Source: Palsa-1233 sp031367105 (GTDB lineage: Bacteria; Gemmatimonadota; Gemmatimonadetes; Gemmatimonadales; GWC2-71-9). From it: DNA of 64,000 nt. Made by a program: the position numbers and the translations under genes. The notes beneath the pieces were generated by a model that was not told the origin of the DNA, did not search any database, and saw only the letters and a program-made list of their open reading frames with translations. Below are positions 54,310-62,407 of this stretch, piece after piece; within the stretch, counting starts at the first letter, position 1, and each line of letters opens with the position of its first letter. The stretch spans positions 22,877 to 86,876 of the forward strand of contig JANLPG010000120.1 in the NCBI GenBank assembly GCA_031367105.1, given 5' to 3'.

Positions 54310-55001
54310 TCAGTGATGCGATCCTGCCACCGAGCGTACGCGAAGCCGCAGGCCGTCGGCGACAGTGCCGTCGGGGGATACGGCGACCTGGAATGAGAAC
54401 GGAGCGGCCTGGTGCGCCAGGCCGGCGAGCTCGCCCGGATCGGGAGCCGGTACGCGACCGAGTCTGCGAGTCGCGCTGCGGTGGCACCGTCGAACGATAG
54501 CGAAGTGGACATTGTTCCTTTGCGGTAATAGATCGGCAACAGGGTACGAACTTCGAGGGTGAGCCCAACCTGGATCGCCGCCGTGTCGGAGACCAGCGCT
54601 GGGGCGCTGGCCGCGCGCGTGGTGATTGCGAGACGGGCCCAATACTCGCCACCGGTGATGTCCTGTGGCGGGTGGGCCAGCAGGCGCACCGTCTGTCGCG
54701 CGAGTGGGGGCAGCGTAAAGCGGCGCGGGTAAGCGGTGATCCACTGCGCCGCCGAGCCGGTGGTCGAGTCATCCAGCGCACGCAGCGTGAATTGGCCCGT
54801 GCTATCGGTGACCGGATAACCGAACGCGGTGCCGATCGTGACTTCGATCGCTGTTGCACCGGGGTTGAAGAGCGTCACGGTGCTGGACCGCGTTCGGTCA
54901 TCGATCACGACCGCGTGCGGGGCGATGCTCGCACCCTGGGCAGCTGCCGCATTCGCGGCTCCCAGGAGCAAGAGCAGGGTGATGGATTGCAAGCTCGTCA
55001 C
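54310..55001 (-). pseudogene. PapD-like periplasmic pilus chaperone, apparently frameshifted
   Basis: A GTG at 55001 begins a signal peptide (SITLLLLLGAANAAAAQ) and a PapD-like first domain (ASIAPHAVVIDDRTRSSTVTLFNPGATAIEVTI ... RFTLPPLARQTVRLLA, GGEYWARLAI, LPIYYRKG). In this frame the sequence stays plausible to about 54436 (ADSVAYRLPI) and then becomes Arg/Pro/Ser-rich, running on to 54216 inside the deacylase gene. In another frame the next segment reads ELAGLAHQAAPFSFQVAVSPDG and stops at 54310, just past the convergent neighbour. A single-base indel between about 54425 and 54465 is the simplest reading; a sequencing error is possible. It is coupled to the pilin-like gene by a 4-bp overlap. 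No usher gene is present. Confidence 0.65.
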
Positions 55002-55417
55002 AGCAGGACCGCCACGGTCAGGGTAATAGTTCCGGTGTAGCTGCCAGACGCCTGACCTGGTTTCGGCTGAACCGTCCCGCCGATCTGGACGTAGATGTCG
55101 GGTGATGTCGTGTAGCTGAACAACCTGGCGCTGCCTGGATCGAACGTCGTGGTGGTGGCGCCGGTACCGATGGTCCGGATCGCGGCCGAGGTTGCCGAGT
55201 AGGTCACCTTGAGCGTGGTGCCACCGCTCGTCGCCGCCGAAATGGCGACGCTTTTGTTCACACCCGGGAAGACGTTTGCGAAATCGAGGTTCCGGGCGCC
55301 GGAGATGGTGATCGGTCGGAACACATTCGCGGTCGCTGTGATCGAGGCGGTCTGAGCCGCGAGCGGTGCGGCCGTTCCGGCGAGTACCAGTAAGGTGGCG
55401 AGTCGGTGGAGACCCAC
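54998..55417 (-). CDS. DUF4402-type pilin-like secreted protein
   Basis: A 139-residue exported beta-rich protein. The signal peptide (MGLHRLATLLVLAGTAAPLAAQ) is followed by a domain with ITATANVFRPITISGARNLDFANVFPG at the start and DIYVQIGGTVQPKPGQASGSYTGTITLTVAVLL at the end: the L-D-F-x-x-V-x-P-G opening and the G-G-T ... G-x-Y-x-G-x-x-x-x-T-V close are DUF4402 features, a family related to archaic chaperone-usher pilus and spore-coat-U subunits. The GTG at 55417 is the only start giving the signal peptide. The stop overlaps the chaperone-like gene. No usher, tip adhesin or second subunit lies nearby, so assembly by this locus alone is unlikely. Confidence 0.8.
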   Translation of the reverse strand: MGLHRLATLLVLAGTAAPLAAQTASITATANVFRPITISGARNLDFANVFPGVNKSVAISAATSGGTTLKVTYSATSAAIRTIGTGATTTTFDPGSARLFSYTTSPDIYVQIGGTVQPKPGQASGSYTGTITLTVAVLL

Positions 55418-55600
55418 TGAGCAGAAATTCGATATCTTGGTGTTTCTCTCCAGGCGGAAAGGCTGGTGTATCGAGGCAGGAATGCGACAGCCTCACGATG
55501 TTGGCGAGAGAGGGCAGGAGCTATGCCGGGCCGAAACTGTGATATCTAACAGATTGAAAAAGAAAGAGTTACATCGTTTGTAAACATGGTGGAACGGGCG

Positions 55601-55634
55601 CTGTCAGGATGCTAGACGTATAGAAAGCTGACAG
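55601..55634. repeat. Inverted repeat CTGTCAG-N20-CTGACAG
   Basis: Perfect 7-bp arms at 55601-55607 and 55628-55634, separated by 20 nt (two helical turns centre to centre would be about 27 nt). The spacing and absence of a T tract suggest an operator-like site rather than a terminator. A binding protein is not identified. Confidence 0.4.
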
Positions 55635-55698
55635 TGATGGTGCCGGCGGTTTTCCGCTGGTGCCGATGCTACCCTTTCCCTATCGTCAAGTTGCAGCG

Positions 55699-55707
55699 TT
55701 ATCCACA
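55699..55707 (+). promoter_or_regulatory. Perfect DnaA box TTATCCACA
   Basis: Exact match to the high-affinity DnaA site, about 160 nt before the murC start. I found no second box close by, so it is more likely a regulatory or titration site than an origin, if it is functional. Confidence 0.45.
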
Positions 55708-55868
55708 GGGTGCTCGCAGCGCGAATCGGGCGGTTGGACCGAGGGGCCGGGTTGAGGCTGCACTCGAGTGCGGCGAACTGCTGGCATCCTGCCATTTCGC
55801 AAATGGGTCGTTGTCGCATAGCTGGGCAGGTGAATCCGCAGCAGGAGATCGGTTATTCTTCGCGTCTC

Positions 55869-57242
55869 GTGTCGTCCCTCTTCGATCCAGCAGACCCCAG
55901 ACCGCTCCACTTCGTCGGCATCGGCGGGGCGGGGATGAGTGCGCTCGCGCTCGCCGCGCGCCGGCGCGGGGTCGGTGTGACCGGTTGCGACGTCGACGGC
56001 ACCGCGTTCCCCGATCTCGAACGAGCGGGAGCCACGACCCATCTCGGTCCCGACTCGTCGCACGTGACGGGAGCGCGCGCCCTGATCGTGACCGCGGCTG
56101 CGGCCCACGATCATCCGGAGCTGATTGCCGCACGCGCAGCGGGCATTCCAGTGATTCCGCGCAAGGACGCGCTGGCAACGCTGGTGAACGGCACCACCCT
56201 TATTGCCATTGCCGGCACTCACGGGAAGACCACCACCACGGTAATGACCACCGAAGTGTTGCGCGCCGCCGGGTTGCATCCGTCCGGGCTGGCCGGAGGA
56301 CGCGTCACTTCCTGGGGTGGCAATGCGCTGCTCGATGGCGATGCACTCTTCGTCGTGGAAGCCGATGAATACGACCAGGCCTTCCTGACGCTGCACCCGA
56401 CCGTGGCGGTGATCAACAACGTGGAGCCGGATCACCTGGAGTGTTACGGCTCCGTCGAGCTGATGGAGGCGGCGTTCGTGGAGTTCGCGCGCCGTGCCGA
56501 TCGGGTCCTGGTCGGCACGGCCGACAGCGGGAGCGATCGCGTCGCAACTGCCGTCGGCGGGTCGTCGTGGCGCTTCGGCGTCGAACGCGGGGACATCCAG
56601 GTCACACCCCGCGAACTCTCGGCCACGGGATCGATCGCCGACGTCACGCTTCCCGACGGCCAGCTGGTTTCGCTGCGTCTGCAGGTCCCCGGGGTGCACA
56701 ACCTGCGGAATGCCACCGCGGCGCTGGGGGTCGCGTTCGCGCTTCACGCCCCGCTCGATGCCGTACTCGCCGCGTTGCACGGCTTCGCGGGGGTGGGACG
56801 GCGCTTCGAGCGTTTCGGGACCGTCGAAGGCGTCGAGTTCGTCGATGATTATGCCCATCATCCGACTGAGCTGGTCGCCACGCTCGCGGCGGCGCGGCAG
56901 GCGTTTCCCGACCATCGGTTGGTGGCCGTCTTCCAGCCGCATCTGTACTCCCGCACCCGCGAGCACGGGGAGGCGATGGGACGCGCGCTGGCGGCGGCCG
57001 ACCTTGTCGTGGTGGCCGACGTGTATGGCGCGCGCGAGCAGCCTGAGCCTGGGATCACCGGGAAACTCGTGGCCGATGCCGCAGTCGCCCACGGGGCGTT
57101 CGTCCTGTATGAGCCAAACCGCTCGGCGCTGGCCTCCGAGGTGGCTGGGCTGGTGCGCGACGGGGATGTGCTGCTGACGCTCGGTGCCGGCGATATTACC
57201 CGGGTCGGTGCCGAGGTCCGGGCGTTCCTGGAGGCCCGGTGA
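55869..57242 (+). CDS. murC: UDP-N-acetylmuramate--L-alanine ligase
   Basis: First amino-acid-adding ligase of peptidoglycan synthesis. The 457-residue product shows HFVGIGGAGMSALALAA, GCDVDG, PVIPRKDALATLV, the P-loop IAGTHGKTTTTVM, VEADEYDQAFLTLHPTVAVINNVEPDHLECYGS, VPGVHNLRNATAALGVA, FAGVGRRFERFG, FVDDYAHHPTELVATL and VFQPHLYSRTREH. All catalytic positions are conserved. The GTG at 55869 places VSSLFDPADPRPLHFVGIGG at the N-terminus; a GTG at 55830 is an alternative. There is no clear Shine-Dalgarno, but TATTCT ten bases before the start could be a -10 box for a leaderless or short-leader transcript. The stop overlaps ftsQ. Confidence 0.95.
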   Translation: MSSLFDPADPRPLHFVGIGGAGMSALALAARRRGVGVTGCDVDGTAFPDLERAGATTHLGPDSSHVTGARALIVTAAAAHDHPELIAARAAGIPVIPRKDALATLVNGTTLIAIAGTHGKTTTTVMTTEVLRAAGLHPSGLAGGRVTSWGGNALLDGDALFVVEADEYDQAFLTLHPTVAVINNVEPDHLECYGSVELMEAAFVEFARRADRVLVGTADSGSDRVATAVGGSSWRFGVERGDIQVTPRELSATGSIADVTLPDGQLVSLRLQVPGVHNLRNATAALGVAFALHAPLDAVLAALHGFAGVGRRFERFGTVEGVEFVDDYAHHPTELVATLAAARQAFPDHRLVAVFQPHLYSRTREHGEAMGRALAAADLVVVADVYGAREQPEPGITGKLVADAAVAHGAFVLYEPNRSALASEVAGLVRDGDVLLTLGAGDITRVGAEVRAFLEAR

Positions 57243-57919
57243 TGGGCCGTCGTCGCGCCCTCCTCTCAGCCCTGTTCGTGGCGGTGATCGCGGCGGCAGC
57301 GATTGTCGCGCCGGGTGTGATCCACCGCGCCGCTTTTTTCCGGGTCCACGAGATCGAGGTCGTCGGGGTTCGTTACCTTGAAGAGTCCGAGGTGGTTGAG
57401 CGGCTCCGCCTCGCTGGTGACGTCTCGATCGTCGATCCGGTCGGTCGGGTGCTCGTCGCGGCGGAGGCAATCCCTGGTGTGGTCGCGGCATCGGTGGAAC
57501 GGCGACTCCCTGGTACGTTGCGCATCACCATCCTCGAGGCCACTCCAGTTGCCCTCGCCGCGCAGCAGGACCGGCTGGTGTTCCTCGATCAGAATGGCCG
57601 GGTGCTTCCCTTCGATCCGGCGCGAGCACCGACTTCGCTCCCGCTGGCCGAACCGGATTCCGCGTCGGCGGCGCTGCTCGCCCGGGTGATGACCACGGAC
57701 TCGGCGTGGTTCGCGCGGATTGAGCGCGCGCACCGCGAGGGCGGCGATGTGCTGTTCGATGAAGGATCCCGTCGCGTCAGGGTGCGCGCGAGTGCGACCG
57801 CTGCCATCCTCCGCTCGGTGACGGCAGTCCGCACCTATCTCGACCGACACAGTGTGGCGTGGCGGGAGATCGATGCCCGGTATCGTGATCGTGTCTTTGT
57901 TCGGAAGGGTTCCGCGTGA
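57242..57919 (+). CDS. ftsQ: Cell division protein FtsQ (POTRA domain)
   Basis: A 225-residue bitopic divisome protein. The cytosolic N-terminus (MGRRR) is short, followed by a TM helix (ALLSALFVAVIAAAAIVAPGVI, about 6-27). The POTRA domain begins at FFRVHEIEVVGVRYLEESEVVERLRL and continues to the SVERRLPGTLRITILEATPVAL block, typical of FtsQ/DivIB, with a beta domain (RLVFLDQNGRVLPFDP ... VAWREIDARYRDRVFVRKG) at the C-terminus that would contact FtsB and FtsL. Position between murC and ftsA supports the name. The start overlaps murC (TGATGG) and the end overlaps ftsA (GTGA). Confidence 0.92.
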   Translation: MGRRRALLSALFVAVIAAAAIVAPGVIHRAAFFRVHEIEVVGVRYLEESEVVERLRLAGDVSIVDPVGRVLVAAEAIPGVVAASVERRLPGTLRITILEATPVALAAQQDRLVFLDQNGRVLPFDPARAPTSLPLAEPDSASAALLARVMTTDSAWFARIERAHREGGDVLFDEGSRRVRVRASATAAILRSVTAVRTYLDRHSVAWREIDARYRDRVFVRKGSA

Positions 57920-59172
57920 CCGTACCGGTTCAGCGGCTTGTCGCCGCAGTCGATCTCGGCAGTACCAAGGTGACCGGCCTCATCGGCGAGGTCACCGGCG
58001 ATTCGCGTTCCTGGGGCCTCCGGATTCTCGGCGTCGGGGTTGAACGATCGACCGGACTCCGCCGCGGCGTCATCCGGGACTTCGAGGAAGTCGTCCGGGC
58101 CGTGAACAAGGCGATGACCGATGCCGAGCGGGTCGCGGGGATCGAAGTGGGGACCGTCTATTGCGGGGTGGCGGGCGAACAGATCTCCCAGCGTGTTTCG
58201 CACGGGGTCGCGAGCGTCCCCGGGAGTGAGATCCGGACCAGCGATCTTGCCCGCGTGAACGACGTCGCCAGCAACGTCTCCTTCGGCCACGACCAGGAGC
58301 TGCTGCACGCCATCCCGCACGACTACCGCGTCGACGGGCAGCCTGGGTACGCCGATCCGATCGGGATGACTGGCGACCGAGTCGAGGCCGAGGTGTATCT
58401 GATCACGGCCCGATCGAGTGCCTTGGCGCACCAGCGCAAGGCGATCGAGAAGGCCGGCTGGCACGTCGGGGAGTTCGTTCTCGAGCCGCTCGCCGGGTCG
58501 CTGGCCGTGCTCACCCCCGAGGAACGGGAAGACGGTGTCGTATTGGTCGAACTTGGCGGTGGGAGCACCACTGTCGCCATCTTTCAGGGTGGCAAGCTCC
58601 GGCACTCGGCGTCACTCCGATTTGCCGGCGGGCACGTCACCGCCGACCTGGTGCACGGACTGCAGGTCACCCAGGCGGAGGCGGAACGGATCAAGGAGAG
58701 CTGGGGGGCTGCTTACGAGGCGCTCGTCCCCGAGGTCGAGGTGATCGAGCTGCCCGCGAGCGGTGCCCATCCGGCCCGGCACGCACCGCGTCGGCTGGTC
58801 GCCCACATTATGCGGATGCGGCTGCAGGAAGTGATGGAGCTGGCGTTCGACGAAATCGCCCGGAGCGGATGGGCGATGGCGGGGCTGCCGGGCGGTGTGG
58901 TCCTGAGCGGGGCGGCGGCCGCGGCCCCAGGAATGGTCGAGCTGACCCGTGACGTCTTCGCCGCACCGGTCCGGATCGGTGTTCCGGCCGATGGATTGCG
59001 TGGGCTTACCGATCGGGTGGCGTCACCGGGCTTCGCGGTTCCGGTTGGCCTCGCCCTGTACGGTGCCCGACAGGTCGCCCTGGGGGGCGGCTTTGGGGCT
59101 GGGGGGCGCACGTCGCCGGCGGTCGAACGGATGCTGGCGCCGGTCAAGCGGTGGTTGCAGGATTTCTTCTGA
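57916..59172 (+). CDS. ftsA: Cell division protein FtsA (actin-like)
   Basis: Actin-fold ATPase that tethers FtsZ to the membrane and recruits later divisome proteins. It has 418 residues: LVAAVDLGSTKVTGLIGEV (phosphate 1), the inserted 1C domain (LRRGVIRDFEEVVRAVNKAMTDAERVAGIEVGTVYCGVAGEQI), VVLVELGGGSTTVAIFQGGKL (phosphate 2), GLPGGVVLSGAAAAAPGMVEL (adenosine), and a C-terminal amphipathic helix (VKRWLQDFF) that serves as the membrane-targeting sequence. All expected parts are present. GTG start in the ftsQ stop; ftsZ follows after 20 nt. Confidence 0.97.
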   Translation: MTVPVQRLVAAVDLGSTKVTGLIGEVTGDSRSWGLRILGVGVERSTGLRRGVIRDFEEVVRAVNKAMTDAERVAGIEVGTVYCGVAGEQISQRVSHGVASVPGSEIRTSDLARVNDVASNVSFGHDQELLHAIPHDYRVDGQPGYADPIGMTGDRVEAEVYLITARSSALAHQRKAIEKAGWHVGEFVLEPLAGSLAVLTPEEREDGVVLVELGGGSTTVAIFQGGKLRHSASLRFAGGHVTADLVHGLQVTQAEAERIKESWGAAYEALVPEVEVIELPASGAHPARHAPRRLVAHIMRMRLQEVMELAFDEIARSGWAMAGLPGGVVLSGAAAAAPGMVELTRDVFAAPVRIGVPADGLRGLTDRVASPGFAVPVGLALYGARQVALGGGFGAGGRTSPAVERMLAPVKRWLQDFF

Positions 59173-59192
59173 CGGCTCCTCGGGGGGGCGGT

Positions 59193-60386
59193 ATGGTCGA
59201 TGGAATGATTTTCGAGCTCGAGGAGCAGTCGGCGCAAAACGCCCGGATGAAGGTCGTTGGCGTCGGCGGCGGTGGCGGCAACGCCGTCAACCGGATGATT
59301 GAAGAGCATCTGGCCGGGGTGCAGTTCATCTCCGTGAACACCGATGCCCAGGCATTGTCGGGCTCCCGCTCCGATATCAAGGTCCAGATCGGCAAGAAGC
59401 TCACGCGAGGCCTCGGCGCCGGGGCACGTCCCGAGATTGGCCGGCAGGCGATCGAGGAGAATCGGGATGAGGTGCTCGAGCATCTTCAAGGCGCCGACCT
59501 CGTCTTCGTGACCTGCGGGATGGGCGGCGGCACCGGCACCGGCGCGGCGCCGATCATCGCCCAGATCGCCAAGGACATCGGCGCCCTCACGGTGGGGATC
59601 GTGACCAAGCCGTTCCTGTTCGAGGGGCGGAAGCGGATGAAGCAGGCGGAGATGGGAATCACCGAGCTGCGGCGGAACGTCGACACGATGATTGTCGTCC
59701 CGAATGAGCGATTGCTGGCGGTGGTAGGGAAGGGGATCCCGTTCCAGGACGCGCTGAAGAAGGCGGACGAGGTGCTACTCAATGCAACGCGAGGCATCGC
59801 GTCGCTGATCACCTCCACCGGGATCATCAACGTCGACTTCGCCGATGTCCGGACCGTGATGCAGAATGGCGGCGCGGCGCTGATGGGCACTGGGGTCGGG
59901 CGGGGTGAGAATCGCGCGCTCGAAGCCGCGCAGCAGGCGATTTCGTCGCCGCTGCTTGACAACGTGTCGATCAACGGGGCCAGTGGGGTCCTGATCAACA
60001 TCATTGGCGGAGACGACCTGACCTTGGGGGAAGCCACGCAGATCAGTGAAATCATCCACGACGCCGTGGGCGATGATGCGCAGATCATCTTCGGCGCCGG
60101 CAGCGACCCGCGGCTCGTCGGTGAGGTCCGCGTCACGGTGATCGCGACGGGCTTCGATCGCGCCGTGACCGGTGAACCGGTGGTCGAGCGGAGTGTGCCG
60201 GGGCAGGTGTTGCCCTTCACACCGCGTCGACCGCAGCCCAGCGTCGCCTCGACCCCCATCGCGCATACCTCGACGCCCGCGCCGCAGGGTGTGCCGTTCG
60301 TCCGGCCGGCGCCGCCGTCGCGCCCCGCGGCACCCGATGTGTCCGATCTGGAAATCCCGACCTTCATCCGGCGACAGATGGACTGA
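59193..60386 (+). CDS. ftsZ: Cell division GTPase FtsZ
   Basis: Tubulin-like GTPase forming the Z ring. It has 397 residues: KVVGVGGGGGNAVNRM, FISVNTDAQALSGS, the signature GGGTGTGA (111-118), IGALTVGIVTKPFLFEG, the T7 synergy-loop region INVDFADVRTVMQNGGAALMGTG, and a Pro-rich linker (about 335-380) ending in the conserved C-terminal peptide DLEIPTFIRRQMD, which docks FtsA. GGGGGGG immediately before the ATG at 59193 favours that start; an ATG at 59205 is possible. The end overlaps the M23 peptidase start by one base. Confidence 0.98.
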   Translation: MVDGMIFELEEQSAQNARMKVVGVGGGGGNAVNRMIEEHLAGVQFISVNTDAQALSGSRSDIKVQIGKKLTRGLGAGARPEIGRQAIEENRDEVLEHLQGADLVFVTCGMGGGTGTGAAPIIAQIAKDIGALTVGIVTKPFLFEGRKRMKQAEMGITELRRNVDTMIVVPNERLLAVVGKGIPFQDALKKADEVLLNATRGIASLITSTGIINVDFADVRTVMQNGGAALMGTGVGRGENRALEAAQQAISSPLLDNVSINGASGVLINIIGGDDLTLGEATQISEIIHDAVGDDAQIIFGAGSDPRLVGEVRVTVIATGFDRAVTGEPVVERSVPGQVLPFTPRRPQPSVASTPIAHTSTPAPQGVPFVRPAPPSRPAAPDVSDLEIPTFIRRQMD

Positions 60387-61654
60387 TGCTGTCACGACGC
60401 GTGCTCAAGCTTCCCATTGCCATCGCCGTGCTGGGTGCGGCTGCGATCTTCGCGGCCCGTGGCGAGTGGCCGTGGACGCGCCTGTCGGACGTCCCGACGT
60501 CGCGTGCGATCGTGGTGCGCAACCCGTTCCGAATCGTCCGCGACACGCTGCAGAGCGGCGAGACGGTGTCGGCCCTTCTGGAGCGCCAGGGGGTGATCGG
60601 CCTCAACCTCGCGACACTGGCGAGCGTGGTCCGCCTTGATCCGCGGCGGATACACGCCGGCCTCGAATTCCTTGTGCGTCGCGACGCGGGCAGCGATGAA
60701 CCGACTCACGTCGAGTTCCGCCCGACGCCGGAGCAGCGCGTCCGCTTCGTTCGCGCCGCCAACGGTGTGTGGCAGGGGGAGGCGGTGCCGATCTACTGGG
60801 CCACCGATACCATCCGTGTCGGTGCCGGGATCGAGACGAACCTCTACGCAGCGCTCGACCGCGAGGTCAGCGAAGCCACGCTCGATCACAGCGAACGCGT
60901 CCGGCTCGTCAACGAACTGGCCGACGTGAACGAGTGGACCATCGACTTCTCGCGCGACATCCAGCCGGGCGATCGCTTCGCCGCGGTGGTGGAACGGCTG
61001 GTCTCCGAAGAAGGCGAGATTCGCTTCGGTCGCATCCTCGCCAGCGAGATCGTCGTCGGTGGCAAGACGCTCACCGCCTTCCGCTTCGATGCGGCGGCGG
61101 CTCCGGCCGCGTTTTACGACCGCGAAGGCAAGGCGCTCAAACGTGCCTTTCTCGCCACGCCGGTGGAATTTCGCTACATCTCCAGCGAATTCTCACGCGC
61201 GCGCTTCCACCCGGTCCTGGGGTTGATGCGGCGCCACGAAGGTACCGATTACGCGGCCGCCACTGGCACCCCGGTACGGGCCGCGGGCGACGGAACGGTC
61301 CTTCGTGCGGGCTACGGCGGCGGCTATGGCAATCTGGTCGAAGTTCGCCACCGCGACGGCGTCACGACGAGGTACGGTCACCTCTCGCGGATCGCGGTCG
61401 GGCTCCATCTCGGGATGCACGTGACTCAGGGGCAGGTCATCGGCCGCGTCGGAGCGACCGGCCTCGCAACCGGTCCGCATCTGCACTACGAGTTCCGGGT
61501 CGGCGGAATCGCGCGCGACCCACGTTCGATCAGGAGCGAGGCCGGGGCCCCGTTACCGGCCAACGCCCTCGCCGCCTTCCACGGCCAGCGTGATGTCCTG
61601 CTGCAACTGCTCGGCCGCCACACGCCGGTCGCCACCGCGACTCTCGCCCAGTAA
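60386..61654 (+). CDS. M23-family (LytM) peptidoglycan endopeptidase with LysM-like segment
   Basis: A 422-residue exported zinc endopeptidase or EnvC/NlpD-type amidase activator. A TM or uncleaved signal (LPIAIAVLGAAAIFAA) is followed by a LysM-like or OapA-like repeat region (DTLQSGETVSALLERQGVIGLNLATLASVVRLDPRRIHAG). The M23 domain (about 270-380) has RRHEGTDYAAATGTPVRAAGDGTVLRAG, with the H...D zinc ligands, and GPHLHYEFRV, with HxH; all metal ligands are present, so it should be active rather than a degenerate activator. Residing directly behind ftsZ, it may split septal peptidoglycan. It starts in the ftsZ stop. Confidence 0.92.
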   Translation: MLSRRVLKLPIAIAVLGAAAIFAARGEWPWTRLSDVPTSRAIVVRNPFRIVRDTLQSGETVSALLERQGVIGLNLATLASVVRLDPRRIHAGLEFLVRRDAGSDEPTHVEFRPTPEQRVRFVRAANGVWQGEAVPIYWATDTIRVGAGIETNLYAALDREVSEATLDHSERVRLVNELADVNEWTIDFSRDIQPGDRFAAVVERLVSEEGEIRFGRILASEIVVGGKTLTAFRFDAAAAPAAFYDREGKALKRAFLATPVEFRYISSEFSRARFHPVLGLMRRHEGTDYAAATGTPVRAAGDGTVLRAGYGGGYGNLVEVRHRDGVTTRYGHLSRIAVGLHLGMHVTQGQVIGRVGATGLATGPHLHYEFRVGGIARDPRSIRSEAGAPLPANALAAFHGQRDVLLQLLGRHTPVATATLAQ

Positions 61655-61669
61655 CTCCGCCTCATCCTG

Positions 61670-62407
61670 ATGGACCTCTATCCTGCCATCGACCTGCGCG
61701 GCGGTCGCGTCGTGCGTCTTGCCCAGGGCGAGGCCGCTCGGCAGACGGTCTACGGTGATGATCCCGCGGCGCAGGCGGTTCGCTTCGCCGAAGTAGGTGC
61801 ACGGTGGATTCACGTGGTCGATCTTGATCGCGCCTTCGGGCGCGGGGACAACGACGTGGCGATCGCGGCGATTGTCGAGGCCGTAGGCAACCGCGCACGA
61901 GTCCAGGTCGGCGGTGGGGTGCGCACGGTGGACCGGGCCAACAGGCTGATCGCTCAGGGAGTGAGCCGGGTGGTCGTTGGCACGGCGGCTGTCGACCAGC
62001 CGTCGTTCCTGGACGAGTTGGTCGCTACCATCGGTGGAGGACAGCTCGCCGTTGGCATCGATGCCCGCGCGGGCCTGGTCGCCCTGCGTGGCTGGGTAGA
62101 GACGAGTCCGGTGCGCGCGATCGATCTGGCTGCCCGGGTGGCCACCCAGGGCGTCGGCACGGTGATCTATACCGACATCGCACGCGACGGAATGCTCGGC
62201 GGCCCCGACATCGACGGCTCGCTCGCGATCGCCGCGGCGCTCGGGCCAGCAGGCGTTTCTCGACTCATTGTGTCCGGCGGCATCGCGACGCTGGAAGAGC
62301 TGCGCACCGTGGCGCGTGCTGGACTCGCCGGGACGATCATCGGACGGGCGCTCTATGAGGGTCGCTTCACCCTCGCGGAAGCCCTCGTGGCAGTGGCAGG
62401 GGAGTGA
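61670..62407 (+). CDS. hisA: HisA, phosphoribosylformimino-5-aminoimidazole carboxamide ribotide isomerase
   Basis: Histidine-biosynthesis TIM-barrel isomerase converting ProFAR to PRFAR. It has 245 residues, a standard length. The catalytic base D8 is in LYPAIDLRGGRVVRL and the catalytic acid is in IYTDIARDGMLGGP. Both phosphate-binding repeats (VQVGGGVRTVD, LIVSGGIATLEEL) are present, and the half-barrel symmetry of HisA/HisF is clear. PriA-type dual activity is not indicated by any motif I can recognise. No other his gene is in the window. The end overlaps the next gene (GTGA). Confidence 0.96.
   Translation: MDLYPAIDLRGGRVVRLAQGEAARQTVYGDDPAAQAVRFAEVGARWIHVVDLDRAFGRGDNDVAIAAIVEAVGNRARVQVGGGVRTVDRANRLIAQGVSRVVVGTAAVDQPSFLDELVATIGGGQLAVGIDARAGLVALRGWVETSPVRAIDLAARVATQGVGTVIYTDIARDGMLGGPDIDGSLAIAAALGPAGVSRLIVSGGIATLEELRTVARAGLAGTIIGRALYEGRFTLAEALVAVAGE

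Larger units (their letters stand above)
55418..55868. other. 451-nt AT-richer intergenic region between pilin and murC
   Basis: The longest non-coding stretch in the window, and visibly lower in GC than its surroundings, especially 55535-55590. It must hold the minus-strand pilin promoter and the plus-strand promoter for murC-ftsQ-ftsA-ftsZ. Visible elements: small hairpins near 55452-55490 (CCAG...CTGG and GAGGC...GCCTC), a TTAGATAT on the minus strand (near 55540-55550), a 7-bp inverted repeat (55601-55634), a DnaA box (55699-55707), and TATTCT at about 55854-55859 ahead of the murC GTG. No convincing gene is present. Confidence 0.5.

Noticed and set aside
55440..55560. Possible c-di-GMP or other riboswitch in the pilin leader
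   Set aside because: Short hairpins exist, but I could not match the conserved core of a known riboswitch class on either strand.
55395..55583. 62-codon plus-strand frame in the pilin-murC gap
   Set aside because: No ribosome site and a mixed composition; it overlaps the pilin 5' end and looks like chance.
55418..55868. Replication origin
   Set aside because: Only one DnaA box, no dnaA/dnaN/gidA neighbours and no repeated 13-mers; kept as a DnaA box only.
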